Of a DNA stretch of 64,000 nucleotides, positions 32,106-41,468 are shown piece by piece. How positions within the stretch are numbered: the stretch's first letter is position 1; each line of letters starts with the position of its first letter. The position numbers were made by a program, and so were the translations under genes. The DNA comes from an uncultured Gammaproteobacteria bacterium. Lineage in GTDB: Bacteria > Pseudomonadota > Gammaproteobacteria > Steroidobacterales > XN24. The DNA lies in contig CAMYOC010000042.1 in assembly GCA_947259915.1 (NCBI GenBank), forward strand, positions 1 to 64,000, in the 5' to 3' direction. Under the pieces are notes generated by a model, which made no database searches, was not told the DNA's origin, and saw only the letters and a list, made by a program, of their open reading frames with translations.

Positions 32106-33890
32106 CTACAGCTCCAGATGATAGCGGCGCGCAATAGTGCCCTGGAACGACTTGACGATGCGCAGACCGCGACGCAGCTGGTCACGCTCCATCCGCGGCA
32201 GACCAGCGGGGCGGATCACATTGTCGGCGGGCAGCCCGCTGGCGATAGCCTCCAGCTGCTGGCGCAGTCGCAGCAGCATAAATGTTTCCAGCGCCGCAGC
32301 CAGATCCTCACCGGTCGCCGGATCGAGCGCCCGGCGCGCGACGAGCTGGCGCAGCCGGCGAAAGGTATTGGTGGCGTGGATACCGTTACCCAGCGCGAGG
32401 CTCCTCACGCCGTGGACCAGCGGGAACACCGCCCCCTTTTTGATATCGATGCCCTCGTCCGGGTTCTTGATCCCGCCGAACAGATTCAGCGGCACCGAAA
32501 AGCGGATCACCGGGTGGGCAAAGGTCGAGATAAAGCCGACCGTGACCTGGAACCGCTCCAGCATCCAGCCCTTTACGTCCTGGAACAGCTCGGCGTTGCC
32601 GGTCACCGGTCTGGCATCGGAAAACACCGTCAGATCCAGCATGGCGTCACCATCGGCGCGGCGGATCCAGCCGTCGATGCGCTCGCGCCACTGGCTGACG
32701 GTCATCACCCAGGCCGGATTGCTCACCATATAATTGCCCGGACAGGGCGGATAGCCCAGACGGCTGAGCAGCGACGAAAATTTCTCCAGATCCCGTTGCT
32801 GGTCCGGCCACTCGAGATCATCGGCCAGCACGATCGCGTTGTCCTGGTCCGTCTTCAAAATCTGCTCACCCCGACCCTCGCTGCCCATCACGATCAGGCA
32901 GGCCCCCTTGAGCACCGGTTCCGGGACGCACATCCGGAACAGCTGTGACATGGTGCGTCCGTTGAGCGCGGAGAGCAGATCCACCACCCGGGCCACCGTG
33001 ACGCCACGGTCCACCAGGTTGCGCGTCAGGTCCAGTGTCGCCGCGGAGGCAGTCTCGAGTTCCTCGAGCGTCTCGGCACGTTGAATCCGAATGCCGAGCG
33101 AGTGGGACTCGGTGGAGAACAGACCGAGCACGTCGTTGAGCTCCAGGATGCCAGCCAGCTTGTCGTGATCCATGACCACCAGACGCTCGACCTGATGTTG
33201 GGTCATCAGCACCAGCGCGTCGAACAAATATTCATCGGAGGCGATGGTGAGCAATTCCCAGCTGGCCACATCGCCCAGCGGCGTGTCGATGCCGGATGCA
33301 GAGCTCGCCGCCTCCAACAGATCGGTGCCGGTCACCATGCCGTACTCCTCACCGCGCCGGACCAGCAGACAATCGGCCTTACGCTCGCGCAGCACTTTGA
33401 CGCCTTCCCGGGCCGGTGATTCGAATGGCAGCACCACCGCCTTGCGGACACCGGCGTCCTCGACCCGGGCCAGCGTAAAGCTGTCGTCCTCGCTTCGCGC
33501 ATGCACCTCGGGCCGGGCCTGGCCCTCGGCGCCAAGCGCCATGCGGAACGCGGTATTGTTGTGACACAACCAGTCCACCACGTCCCGCGGAATGGACAGA
33601 CACACCGTCGGCAGCGCGGCCACGAGTTTGCGGCTCTTGTCGCCGCGCAACAGGTCGCGCGCACCAACCAGATCATCGACACCGAACTGACGTGCGCGGT
33701 TGCTGTCCTCGTCGAACGCATCGATGCGGCCGCGCAGGACGATCAACAGGCGGCGCCAGCGCTTGCCAGGCTCCTTGACCACGTCGCCGGTGTCGAAGGC
33801 CGCCACATCGATGCTGTCACTCACGCGCTGGCGCTCGGTGGCGGCGAGACCGGCGAACGGGGGTTCGCGGAAATTAAGAAAGCTGCTCAT
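32106..33890 (-). CDS. cNMP-binding/CBS/DUF294 signalling protein (copy 2)
   Basis: 594 residues with the same order as copy 1: cNMP-like (about 10-120), CBS pair (about 145-265, RLVVMDHDKLAGILELNDVLGLF), DUF294 nucleotidyltransferase with MGSEGRGEQILKTDQDNAIV, and a C-terminal domain with IDIKKGAVFPLVHGVRSLAL. By analogy to GlnD-like enzymes, nucleotidylation of a partner is possible but unproven. It is first gene of a minus-strand operon with exonuclease and deaminase, divergent from acs across a 395-base region holding CrbR-like sites. Confidence 0.88.
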   Translation of the reverse strand: MSSFLNFREPPFAGLAATERQRVSDSIDVAAFDTGDVVKEPGKRWRRLLIVLRGRIDAFDEDSNRARQFGVDDLVGARDLLRGDKSRKLVAALPTVCLSIPRDVVDWLCHNNTAFRMALGAEGQARPEVHARSEDDSFTLARVEDAGVRKAVVLPFESPAREGVKVLRERKADCLLVRRGEEYGMVTGTDLLEAASSASGIDTPLGDVASWELLTIASDEYLFDALVLMTQHQVERLVVMDHDKLAGILELNDVLGLFSTESHSLGIRIQRAETLEELETASAATLDLTRNLVDRGVTVARVVDLLSALNGRTMSQLFRMCVPEPVLKGACLIVMGSEGRGEQILKTDQDNAIVLADDLEWPDQQRDLEKFSSLLSRLGYPPCPGNYMVSNPAWVMTVSQWRERIDGWIRRADGDAMLDLTVFSDARPVTGNAELFQDVKGWMLERFQVTVGFISTFAHPVIRFSVPLNLFGGIKNPDEGIDIKKGAVFPLVHGVRSLALGNGIHATNTFRRLRQLVARRALDPATGEDLAAALETFMLLRLRQQLEAIASGLPADNVIRPAGLPRMERDQLRRGLRIVKSFQGTIARRYHLEL

Positions 33891-34090
33891 GGGTTCACGA
33901 TAGCCGGGTCAGACGCCGACGCCAACAATATGTCCGCCTTGCAGTGATGGCGGGCAATAGCGTCCGCCAGGATATTCGGGTCAGTGTTAACCAGAGCAGC
34001 GGCGGAACCGGGCTGAGCGCGGGCGCTGAACGTCAGTACCATCAGATCGGCGGGCAAAATCACGGTACGCCCGGCGTTTCTCGGTTTCAT
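33887..34090 (-). CDS. Possible small leader protein coupled to DUF294 copy 2
   Basis: 67 residues from ATG 34090; the stop overlaps the DUF294 start as ATGA, typical of translational coupling. Composition is plausible (LPADLMVLTFSARAQPG, DPNILADAIARHHCKADILLA), but there is no clear ribosome site and no known family. It may be chance. Confidence 0.25.
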   Translation of the reverse strand: MKPRNAGRTVILPADLMVLTFSARAQPGSAAALVNTDPNILADAIARHHCKADILLASASDPAIVNP

Positions 34091-34161
34091 CGTCCGATCT
34101 TCTGTGTTCGGAAGCAAAAAAGCTCGCGATCATGACCACAGATATCGTCAAATGGTATTAG

Positions 34162-34208
34162 TCAAAGGTCTAACACGTCTGCATGGGGTTTCAGACAAAA
34201 GTCTAATG
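34162..34208. promoter_or_regulatory. Two candidate CrbR sites between DUF294 and acs
   Basis: GTCAAAGGTCTAAC (34162-34175) and GACAAAAGTCTAAT (34195-34208) are near-identical and 33 bases apart, i.e. about three helical turns, on the same face. They lie 78-124 bases before the acs start. A related GACTAAAGTC is found upstream of the DUF4212 gene (41109). Confidence 0.5.
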
Positions 34209-34285
34209 TACCCCCCTGTCCTATCGGGCAAGACTGCCCTAATCTCCCTGATGTCTCGCTACAAACCCGTTTTGAGGGTGAAAAA

Positions 34286-36235
34286 ATGAGTGAAATAAAA
34301 GTTTATCCCGTAACCGCAGCCGCCGCGGCCGGCACCCACTGCAACACCGCAAAATACCAGGACATGTATACGCAGTCCGTGGAGGATCCAGAGGGGTTCT
34401 GGGGTGAACAGGGCAAACGGATCGACTGGATAAAGCCCTATAATAAGGTCAAGGACGTCTCGTTTACACGACCGGACGTACACATCCGCTGGTACTACGA
34501 CGGTACGCTGAATGCGTCGGCCAACTGCCTCGATCGGCATCTGGCCAGCCGCGGCGACCAGACCGCCATCATCTGGGAGGGCGACGATCCGGCGGACGAC
34601 CGCCACATCAGCTATCGCGAGCTGTACGAAGAAGTCTGCCGCTTTGCCAACGGGCTGAAAAGCCTCGGCGTCAAGCGTGGCGATGTGGTGACGATCTACA
34701 TGCCGATGGTGCCCGAGGCGGCCATCGCGATGCTGGCCTGTGCCCGTATCGGCGCGCCTCATTCGGTGGTGTTCGGCGGATTCTCGCCGGAAGCCCTGGC
34801 GGGACGCATCGACGGCTGTGATTCGAAGTTCGTAATTACCGCGGATCAGGGGCTGCGCGGCGGCCGCACGGTCCCGCTGAAGACCAACGTGGACACCAGT
34901 CTGTCGCAGAGCAATCTCGAGCAGGTCAAGAACGTGGTGGTGGTGCGTCGGACCGGCAACGACATTCCGTGGACCGAGGGTCGCGACGTCTGGTACCACG
35001 AGTTGATCGCCGACCAGCCAAACGAATGCGAGCCCGAAGAGATGGGCGCCGAAGATCCGTTGTTCCTTCTCTATACCTCCGGCTCCACCGGACAACCCAA
35101 GGGCGTGCTGCACACCACCGGCGGGTACATGGTCTATGCCGCCATGACCCATGAGTACGTGTTCGACTACAAGGACGGCGATATCTACTGGTGCACCGCC
35201 GACGTGGGCTGGATCACCGGCCACAGCTATATCGTGTACGGACCATTGGCCAACGGCGCGACCACGTTGATGTTCGAGGGCGTGCCGAATTATCCGGATT
35301 CGTCGCGTTTCTGGCAGGTCGTGGACAAACACAAGGTACAGATTTTCTACACCGCCCCCACCGCGATCCGCGCGCTGATGCGCAATGGCAATGATCCGGT
35401 CACCAAAACCAGCCGCAAGACCCTGCGTTTGCTGGGCACCGTGGGCGAACCCATCAACCCGGAGGCCTGGGAATGGTATTTCCATGTCGTCGGTGACGAA
35501 CACTGTCCTATCGTGGACACCTGGTGGCAGACGGAGACCGGCGGCATCCTGATCACGCCGCTGCCCGGCGCCACCGCGCTCAAGCCGGGCTCGGCGACCT
35601 TGCCGTTCTTCGGTGTACAGCCGGCGCTGGTGGACGGGGACGGCAATGTGCTGGAGGGCGAGAACGAAGGTAACCTGGTGCTGCTGGACAGCTGGCCGGG
35701 TCAGATGCGCACCGTCTACGGCGATCATGAGCGCTTTATCCAGACCTATTTCTCCACCTTCGACGGCACCTATTTCACCGGCGACGGGGCGCGCCGGGAT
35801 GACGATGGCTATTACTGGATAACCGGGCGTGTCGATGACGTGCTCAACGTCTCCGGCCACCGCATGGGAACGGCTGAAATCGAGAGCGCACTGGTGGCCC
35901 ATCCCAAAGTGGCAGAGGCGGCGGTCGTCGGCTATCCGCATGACATCAAGGGCCAGGGCGTCTATACCTATGTCACCCTGCTCAGGGGCGAGGAACCGAA
36001 CCCGGAGCTGGAAAAGGAGCTCAGGAACTGGGTGCGCAAGGAAATAGGCCCAATTGCGAGTCCGGACGTCATACAATTTACGCCGGCGCTACCGAAGACC
36101 CGCTCCGGCAAGATCATGCGGCGTATCCTGCGCAAGGTCGCGGCGCGGGAGGATGACAGCCTTGGTGATACCTCGACCCTGGCCGATCCTGGCGTTGTCG
36201 ACGAGTTAATCAGCAAACGACCGGGAAAGGGCTGA
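34286..36235 (+). CDS. acs: Acetyl-CoA synthetase (AMP-forming)
   Basis: 649 residues, normal length. GAGGGTG precedes the start. The AMP-binding P-loop is [12 protein letters not shown] (about 264-275); WWQTETGGI, then [23 protein letters not shown] (hinge Asp) and the C-terminal [15 protein letters not shown] with the catalytic, acetylation-regulated Lys (about 608) are all present. It converts acetate, ATP and CoA to acetyl-CoA in the cytoplasm. Immediate neighbours, response regulator and symporter-kinase, fit control by CrbS/CrbR. Confidence 0.97.
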   Translation: MSEIKVYPVTAAAAAGTHCNTAKYQDMYTQSVEDPEGFWGEQGKRIDWIKPYNKVKDVSFTRPDVHIRWYYDGTLNASANCLDRHLASRGDQTAIIWEGDDPADDRHISYRELYEEVCRFANGLKSLGVKRGDVVTIYMPMVPEAAIAMLACARIGAPHSVVFGGFSPEALAGRIDGCDSKFVITADQGLRGGRTVPLKTNVDTSLSQSNLEQVKNVVVVRRTGNDIPWTEGRDVWYHELIADQPNECEPEEMGAEDPLFLLYTSGSTGQPKGVLHTTGGYMVYAAMTHEYVFDYKDGDIYWCTADVGWITGHSYIVYGPLANGATTLMFEGVPNYPDSSRFWQVVDKHKVQIFYTAPTAIRALMRNGNDPVTKTSRKTLRLLGTVGEPINPEAWEWYFHVVGDEHCPIVDTWWQTETGGILITPLPGATALKPGSATLPFFGVQPALVDGDGNVLEGENEGNLVLLDSWPGQMRTVYGDHERFIQTYFSTFDGTYFTGDGARRDDDGYYWITGRVDDVLNVSGHRMGTAEIESALVAHPKVAEAAVVGYPHDIKGQGVYTYVTLLRGEEPNPELEKELRNWVRKEIGPIASPDVIQFTPALPKTRSGKIMRRILRKVAAREDDSLGDTSTLADPGVVDELISKRPGKG

Positions 36236-36266
36236 GGAGCAGCCGGCCCGGATGGGCCGTGATGCC

Positions 36267-36929
36267 ATGCAAGACAGTGCCCGAATCATCGTCGCCGACG
36301 ATCACCCGCTGTTCCGGGAGGCGCTGCAGCAGGCGATAGGGAACATCATCCGTGATGTGACCTTTATCGAGGCCGATTCGGTAGACACCCTGGAGCAAGC
36401 CGCGAGTAAAAACGAGGATGCTGATCTCGTGCTCCTCGATCTCGACATGCCGGGCGCCCACGGCTTCTCTGCCCTGGCCTGGTTACGCACCCAATATCCG
36501 ATCCTGCCGGTGGTCATCGTCTCGGCCGCCTCGGACCCGCGGGTGATGCGCAGCGCGGTCGAGTTCGGCGCCTCCGGCTTTATCCCGAAATCATCCACGC
36601 TGGCGACCATCGCCGAGGCGGTCAAGGCCATCCTCGACGGCGAGGTCTGGCTGCCGGACGTGGCGCGCGGCGGCGACGACGAAAGCCTGACCCACGATCA
36701 GGAACTGGCGCACCGCATCGCCAGCCTGACACCGCAACAGTTCCGGGTGCTGATGATGCTTGCCGATGGCCTGCTCAACAAACAGATCGCGGCTGAGCTC
36801 GAGGTGTCCGAGGCGACCATCAAGGCGCACGTGACCGCGATCTTTCGCAAGATGGACGTGCGCAGCCGTACCCAGGCGGCGGTGGCGGCGCGCCGTCTGG
36901 AACAGGCAGCGAGATTGACCGGCTCCTGA
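36267..36929 (+). CDS. crbR: CrbR-like LuxR/NarL response regulator
   Basis: 220 residues from ATG 36267. Receiver domain: acidic pair in IVADDHPLF, phospho-acceptor Asp58 in LVLLDLDMPG, Ser/Ala of VVIVSAAS and Lys of GFIPKSS. The C-terminal LuxR helix-turn-helix is LTPQQFRVLMMLADGLLNKQ and IAAELEVSEATIKAHVTAIF. It lies 31 bases behind acs and tail-to-tail (3 bases) with the sensor kinase. In Vibrio and Pseudomonas the orthologue activates acs in response to CrbS; the assignment here rests on the neighbourhood. Confidence 0.85.
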   Translation: MQDSARIIVADDHPLFREALQQAIGNIIRDVTFIEADSVDTLEQAASKNEDADLVLLDLDMPGAHGFSALAWLRTQYPILPVVIVSAASDPRVMRSAVEFGASGFIPKSSTLATIAEAVKAILDGEVWLPDVARGGDDESLTHDQELAHRIASLTPQQFRVLMMLADGLLNKQIAAELEVSEATIKAHVTAIFRKMDVRSRTQAAVAARRLEQAARLTGS

Positions 36930-36932
36930 GGC

Positions 36933-39900
36933 TCAGGCCGAGGCGACGCGCTGGGCCAGAAGCTGATGCATCATCGCCCGCAGCGCGGCGGGACGGATCG
37001 GCTTGCGCAACATCGGATAACCGGCGCTGCGCACCAGGTCCCGGATCTCGTCGCCGTGGTCGGCTGTGATCACGGCCCCGGGAATAACGCCACAGTGCTC
37101 GCCGATGGCGGCCAGCGTGATCAGACCGGTATCGCCATCATCCAGCTGGTAGTCGGCCAGCACCATATCCGGACGCGGCCCCCCGTTACCGATCCTGCCC
37201 AGAGCCTCCGTTGTGCTCGCCGCGGTCATCACCTCGCAACCCCATCCGCCGAGCAGCTGTGCCATGCCCTCGAGAATGTCCGGTTGATTGTCGACGCACA
37301 GCACCCGCGTGCCCTCGAGCAGACCGCTCCGGCGCCGCGGCCCGGCCCCCACTCTCCGCGTATGACGCCGCGCCTTGACCACCGGCACGATAACGCTGAA
37401 CACCGAGCCGCGACCTGGCCACGAACGCACCTCAACCGGGTGACCCATCGCGCCGGCCATACGCCGGACGATGGCGAGCCCCAGGCCGACGCCTTTCTCC
37501 CCCGTCTGGTCCTTGCTCTGCAGACGCCGGAATTCTTCGAAGATCTCTTCGCGATGCCCGTCCTCGATACCCTCGCCGGTATCCCAGACCTCGATCCGCA
37601 CTGTGCCATTCTTGCGCCGGCAACCCATCACGACGCGACCCTGCGCTGTGTAACGCATCGCGTTTGACAGGAAGTTCTGCAGGATCCGGCGCAGGAAGCG
37701 ACGGTCGGTACGCACGGTCAGCCGGCTGGGGATCGTGTGCAGCGCCAGACCCCGTTGCCGGGCGATAACGCTGTACTGCAGGCTAAGCCCGGTCATGATT
37801 TCCTGCAGGCTGAATTCACTGATCTGGGGCTCCATTGCGCCGGCGTCGAGTTTGGAGATGTCGAGCAGCGTGGTGAGCAATTCCTCTGCTGCCACCAGTG
37901 AGCTGTCGATCCGCTGGATCGAGACCCGGGTGGCGCCGTCCAGCTCGCGCTGGGCCAGCGCCGACGTAAACAAGCGCGCTGCGTTCAGCGGCTGCAGCAG
38001 GTCGTGGCTGGCAGCCGCCAGGAAGCGAGTCTTGCCGAGGTTGGCGGTCTCGGCCGCCTTGGTCGCCTCACGCAGCGCATACTCGACATCACGGCGCAGC
38101 TCGTTCTCACGGCGCAAGCGCTCATTCAGATCGGACAGCTCCCGGGTGCGCTCATCCACTCGCTGTTCGAGCGAGCCATAGGCGTCCTGCAGCGCTTTCT
38201 CCGCGCGTCGGCGCTCGGTGATGTCATGGAAGACGGCGAAAAATCCCTCCACCCGACCGCGCTCGTTGCGCTGCGGGACGTAGGTCGCCTCGGCATAGCG
38301 GCGGGAGTCGTCGGCATCGATGGATTCCACCTCGAAACTCTGGCGCTCGCCGGCCAGGGCCGCCGCCATCAGTCCTTCCCGCTCCATAAAGCGCGGCTCG
38401 GGCAGAACTTCATCCACCCGGCGGCCGATGATCTGTTCGCGCGGAATACCCACCGCCTGCTCATAGGCGCGATTGACGAATCGGAAACAAAGATCGCGAT
38501 CGACGAAGGCGATCAACACCGGCACGATATCCGTGTAGGCGCGGATATTGCGCTCGCTGTCGATCAATGCCGCCTCGATCTGTTTGTGTCTGGTCACGTC
38601 GCTAAAGCTGGTGACGAGTCCACCTCCGGGTATGGGATTCTGGCGCATCTCCAACACCACGCCGTCATCCCGGACGCGCTGATAAACGTGCCGTGTCCTG
38701 TGCTGCAGATGAGCAAGGCGCCGCTGCACATGGCCTTCAATGTCGCCGGGTCCGCAGCGACCGAGCCGTGCGTTGTACCGGATCAGATCCGCGAGCGACG
38801 TCCCGACCCGGAGCAGATCGGGCGGGTATTGGAACATCTCCTCGTAGCTCCGGTTCCAGGCCACGATACGTAGCTGTGAATCGACCACGCTGACGCCCTC
38901 GGCGATGTTCTCGAGGGTGATTTCGAGCAGGTCGCGATTAAAACCGGAGGTCCGTGACGCGGATCCGACGATGCGGGCCAGATCGTCCAGTTCCAGCTCA
39001 CCGCCCTTGAGCGCCGATGCGAGCACCCTGCGCGCGGCCATGGCACCCATGGCACCGGACAGCAGCCGCTCGGTGAGTTCGACTGCGGCATCGTCGGCGC
39101 GCAGTGTATCGCTCGGCTCCATACCCTTGGCTGCAAAGTATTTCCGGAACACCGCCTGGGCCTTGGCTGCGCCAACAAAACGTTCGGCCAGGATGCGCAA
39201 ATCGCCGGTCGTTGCACTCCCTTTCAGCCGCGGCGACCCGTAGCCGGGCGCAAGACCATGCGGGTTGGCAAAGATCGCCGCCTGACGGCGCTCGAGCAAA
39301 CCCCGGACCCCGTAAACGGACACGAGCAGCATGGCGGCGACATTCATCCCCAGACTCCAGATGGTGCTGTGGGTGATCGGGTCCAGCCCGGACAGCCCCA
39401 TCAGCGCATAGGGCTTCAGCCAGGCCAGACCAAACAGCCCATGCTCGACGAATCCGGACGAGAACCAGCCGGTCTGTGCCGCCGCAGGCAGCAACAGCGT
39501 GTAGATCCAGACCGCAAAGCCGACGGCCAGCCCGACTATCGCACCCTGGTGAGTCGCGCGTTTCCAGAACAGACCAAACAGCAGCGGCGGGCCAAATTGA
39601 GCAACCGCAACAAATGACAAAAGACCCATGGTGGCCAGCGCGCCATAGGCGCCGATCACCCGGTAGCAGGCCCATCCCAGGGCCAGGATCAGCACCACCA
39701 GGACACGCCGTACGCGGATCAGGAACAGCGGCAGCTCACTGCCCTGGGGCACCGCATCGCCGCGCCAACGCACCAGCGCCGGCATCACGATTTCGTTGCA
39801 CAGCATCGTGCTGCAGGCGATTGTCGCGACGATGACCATACCGGTCGCCGCCGAGAAGCCGCCGATAAACGCCAGCAGCGCAAGCGCGGTATTGCCCTCC

Positions 39901-40862
39901 TCCATCGGCAGCCGCAGCACAAAGGTGTCTGCGTCGGCGCCGCCGAGACGCAGCAGACCGGCCAGCGCGATCGGGGCCACGAACAAGCTGAAGATCCCCA
40001 GGTAGGCGGGGAAAGCCCAGCGTGCAAAAGCCAGGTCCTTGCGCGACCGGTTCTCCACCACCGCGATATGAAACTGCCGCGGCAGACACAAGATGGCCAG
40101 CATCCCGAGCACGGTCTGGACGAGGAAGGGTGCACCCAGACTGGCGGAGGAATAGAGCCGCTCTACCTCCGGGACCTGGCCAGCCGCTGCCCACAGCTCG
40201 CCGGGGCCGTCGAACATGCCGAACAGGACAAACAAACCCACCGCGACAAAGGCCAGCAGTTTCACCGCCGATTCGACCGCCACCGCCAGTACCATGCCGC
40301 GATGACTCTCGGTCACATCGACCTGACGGGTCCCGAACAGGATGGTAAACACGGCCAGCACAGCCGCCAGCACCAGCGCGCCGTCAAGGAATGGCCCCTG
40401 ACTCATCTGATCATGAGGCACACCGGCCAGCACCTCATAGCTGCGCGAGACGGCTCTTAGTTGCAGCGCAATATAGGGCAGCACCGCGACCAGAGCGACA
40501 CCGGACACGAGCACGGCCAGGGCCTGGGACTTGCCGTAGCGGGCGCCGATAAAATCCGCGATGGATGTGAGCCGCTGGCGTTTGCTGATCCGGACGATGC
40601 GCTCGGGGATCCGATAGAACACCGCAAAAACCAGCGCCGGGCCCAGATAGATGGCGAGAAACTCCCAGCCATTGGATGCAGCGCTGCCGACTGCGCCGAA
40701 GAAGGTCCAGGAGCTGCAATAGACGCCAAGCGCCAGGCTATAGACCAGTGGCGCCGGCAGAAACCGCGACGGCACCCGGCGCTGGTCGCCGAAATAGGCG
40801 ATAGCGAACAGCGCGCCGGCGTAGGCCAGCGCAACGACCGGAGGCACCCAGGTTGGCAGCAT
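36933..40862 (-). CDS. crbS: CrbS-like symporter-sensor histidine kinase hybrid
   Basis: 1309 residues from ATG 40862 (GGAGG upstream). Residues about 5-560 are a full sodium:solute symporter domain with about 13 helices (LPAPLVYSLALGVYCSSWTF, FIGARYGKSQALAV, FIGGFSAATGMVIV). A linker (about 570-640, LAERFVGAAKAQAVFRKYF) fits the STAC region. Two PAS domains follow (about 650-770 and 775-890), then a coiled coil, a phospho-acceptor helix with His953 (AAASHDLLQPLN), the ATPase domain (NAMRYTAQGR, DTGEGIEDG, GVGLGLAIVRRM) and a receiver with Asp near 1235 (VLADYQLDDG). It probably senses the transported acid and phosphorylates CrbR. Confidence 0.9.
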   Translation of the reverse strand: MLPTWVPPVVALAYAGALFAIAYFGDQRRVPSRFLPAPLVYSLALGVYCSSWTFFGAVGSAASNGWEFLAIYLGPALVFAVFYRIPERIVRISKRQRLTSIADFIGARYGKSQALAVLVSGVALVAVLPYIALQLRAVSRSYEVLAGVPHDQMSQGPFLDGALVLAAVLAVFTILFGTRQVDVTESHRGMVLAVAVESAVKLLAFVAVGLFVLFGMFDGPGELWAAAGQVPEVERLYSSASLGAPFLVQTVLGMLAILCLPRQFHIAVVENRSRKDLAFARWAFPAYLGIFSLFVAPIALAGLLRLGGADADTFVLRLPMEEGNTALALLAFIGGFSAATGMVIVATIACSTMLCNEIVMPALVRWRGDAVPQGSELPLFLIRVRRVLVVLILALGWACYRVIGAYGALATMGLLSFVAVAQFGPPLLFGLFWKRATHQGAIVGLAVGFAVWIYTLLLPAAAQTGWFSSGFVEHGLFGLAWLKPYALMGLSGLDPITHSTIWSLGMNVAAMLLVSVYGVRGLLERRQAAIFANPHGLAPGYGSPRLKGSATTGDLRILAERFVGAAKAQAVFRKYFAAKGMEPSDTLRADDAAVELTERLLSGAMGAMAARRVLASALKGGELELDDLARIVGSASRTSGFNRDLLEITLENIAEGVSVVDSQLRIVAWNRSYEEMFQYPPDLLRVGTSLADLIRYNARLGRCGPGDIEGHVQRRLAHLQHRTRHVYQRVRDDGVVLEMRQNPIPGGGLVTSFSDVTRHKQIEAALIDSERNIRAYTDIVPVLIAFVDRDLCFRFVNRAYEQAVGIPREQIIGRRVDEVLPEPRFMEREGLMAAALAGERQSFEVESIDADDSRRYAEATYVPQRNERGRVEGFFAVFHDITERRRAEKALQDAYGSLEQRVDERTRELSDLNERLRRENELRRDVEYALREATKAAETANLGKTRFLAAASHDLLQPLNAARLFTSALAQRELDGATRVSIQRIDSSLVAAEELLTTLLDISKLDAGAMEPQISEFSLQEIMTGLSLQYSVIARQRGLALHTIPSRLTVRTDRRFLRRILQNFLSNAMRYTAQGRVVMGCRRKNGTVRIEVWDTGEGIEDGHREEIFEEFRRLQSKDQTGEKGVGLGLAIVRRMAGAMGHPVEVRSWPGRGSVFSVIVPVVKARRHTRRVGAGPRRRSGLLEGTRVLCVDNQPDILEGMAQLLGGWGCEVMTAASTTEALGRIGNGGPRPDMVLADYQLDDGDTGLITLAAIGEHCGVIPGAVITADHGDEIRDLVRSAGYPMLRKPIRPAALRAMMHQLLAQRVASA

Positions 40863-41108
40863 GCTTGTGTTTCCTCCCCCTGCGCCGGGATTGTTCTGGT
40901 CTTGGTACCGGACCGCACGATGCGTGCCGCCCGTCAAACCCCGGCACCGGGCCGATCCTAACCCCGCAACGGTCGGGAATGGAACTTGAACGGCCTGCTC
41001 GCGGCGCACCGGCGGGCAAGCGCGGCTACTGCGGTGCAGCACGATTCTGCCGGGCATGTCACCGCCCTCACCGGATCAAAGCTGACGCCCGCGTGTCACG
41101 CTGCCTTC

Positions 41109-41122
41109 GACTAAAGTCGTGG
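41109..41122. promoter_or_regulatory. Candidate CrbR site upstream of the DUF4212/symporter pair
   Basis: GACTAAAGTCGTGG, matching the GACAAAAGTCTAATG site before acs. It lies 71-84 bases before the DUF4212 start, in the 330-base divergent region with the kinase gene (40863-41192). Confidence 0.45.
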
Positions 41123-41192
41123 TTTGCCTGGTCCGTGTCTCTGCTAGATTGCTGGAGGTTGACAATAATAGCGACACATATGGGGAGGGGTC

Positions 41193-41459
41193 ATGACAAC
41201 GCCTCAAGACAGCCGGATGGCTGAATACTGGAAAAGAAACGTTAGATTGATGGTCATACTGCTGTCGATCTGGTTCGTTGTCTCTTATCTGTTTGGCATC
41301 GTCCTGGTGACGCCGCTGAACGCAATCTCTCTGGGCGGGTACAAACTCGGTTTCTGGTTTGCCCAGCAGGGATCCATGTATGTCTTCGTAGCGCTCATCT
41401 TCGTCTATGCGGCAAAGATGAATGCGTTGGACAAAGAATTCGACGTTCACGAGGACTAG
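41193..41459 (+). CDS. DUF4212 small subunit of a sodium:solute symporter
   Basis: 88 residues with two membrane helices (about 23-44 and 60-80) and the family signature YWKRNVRLMVILLSIWFVVSY and FWFAQQGSMYVFVALIFVYA. DUF4212 proteins nearly always precede VC_2705-type symporters and probably form part of that transporter. Nine bases separate it from the symporter, with an AGGAG site between. Confidence 0.92.
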   Translation: MTTPQDSRMAEYWKRNVRLMVILLSIWFVVSYLFGIVLVTPLNAISLGGYKLGFWFAQQGSMYVFVALIFVYAAKMNALDKEFDVHED

Positions 41460-41468
41460 GAGACAGCC

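Noticed and set aside
34259-36076. A 605-residue open frame opposite acs
   Set aside because: Shadow of a strongly coding, GC-rich gene; His/Gln/Val-rich composition typical of antisense frames. The same holds for long frames opposite 29029-30183, 21533-23362 and 41076-42263.
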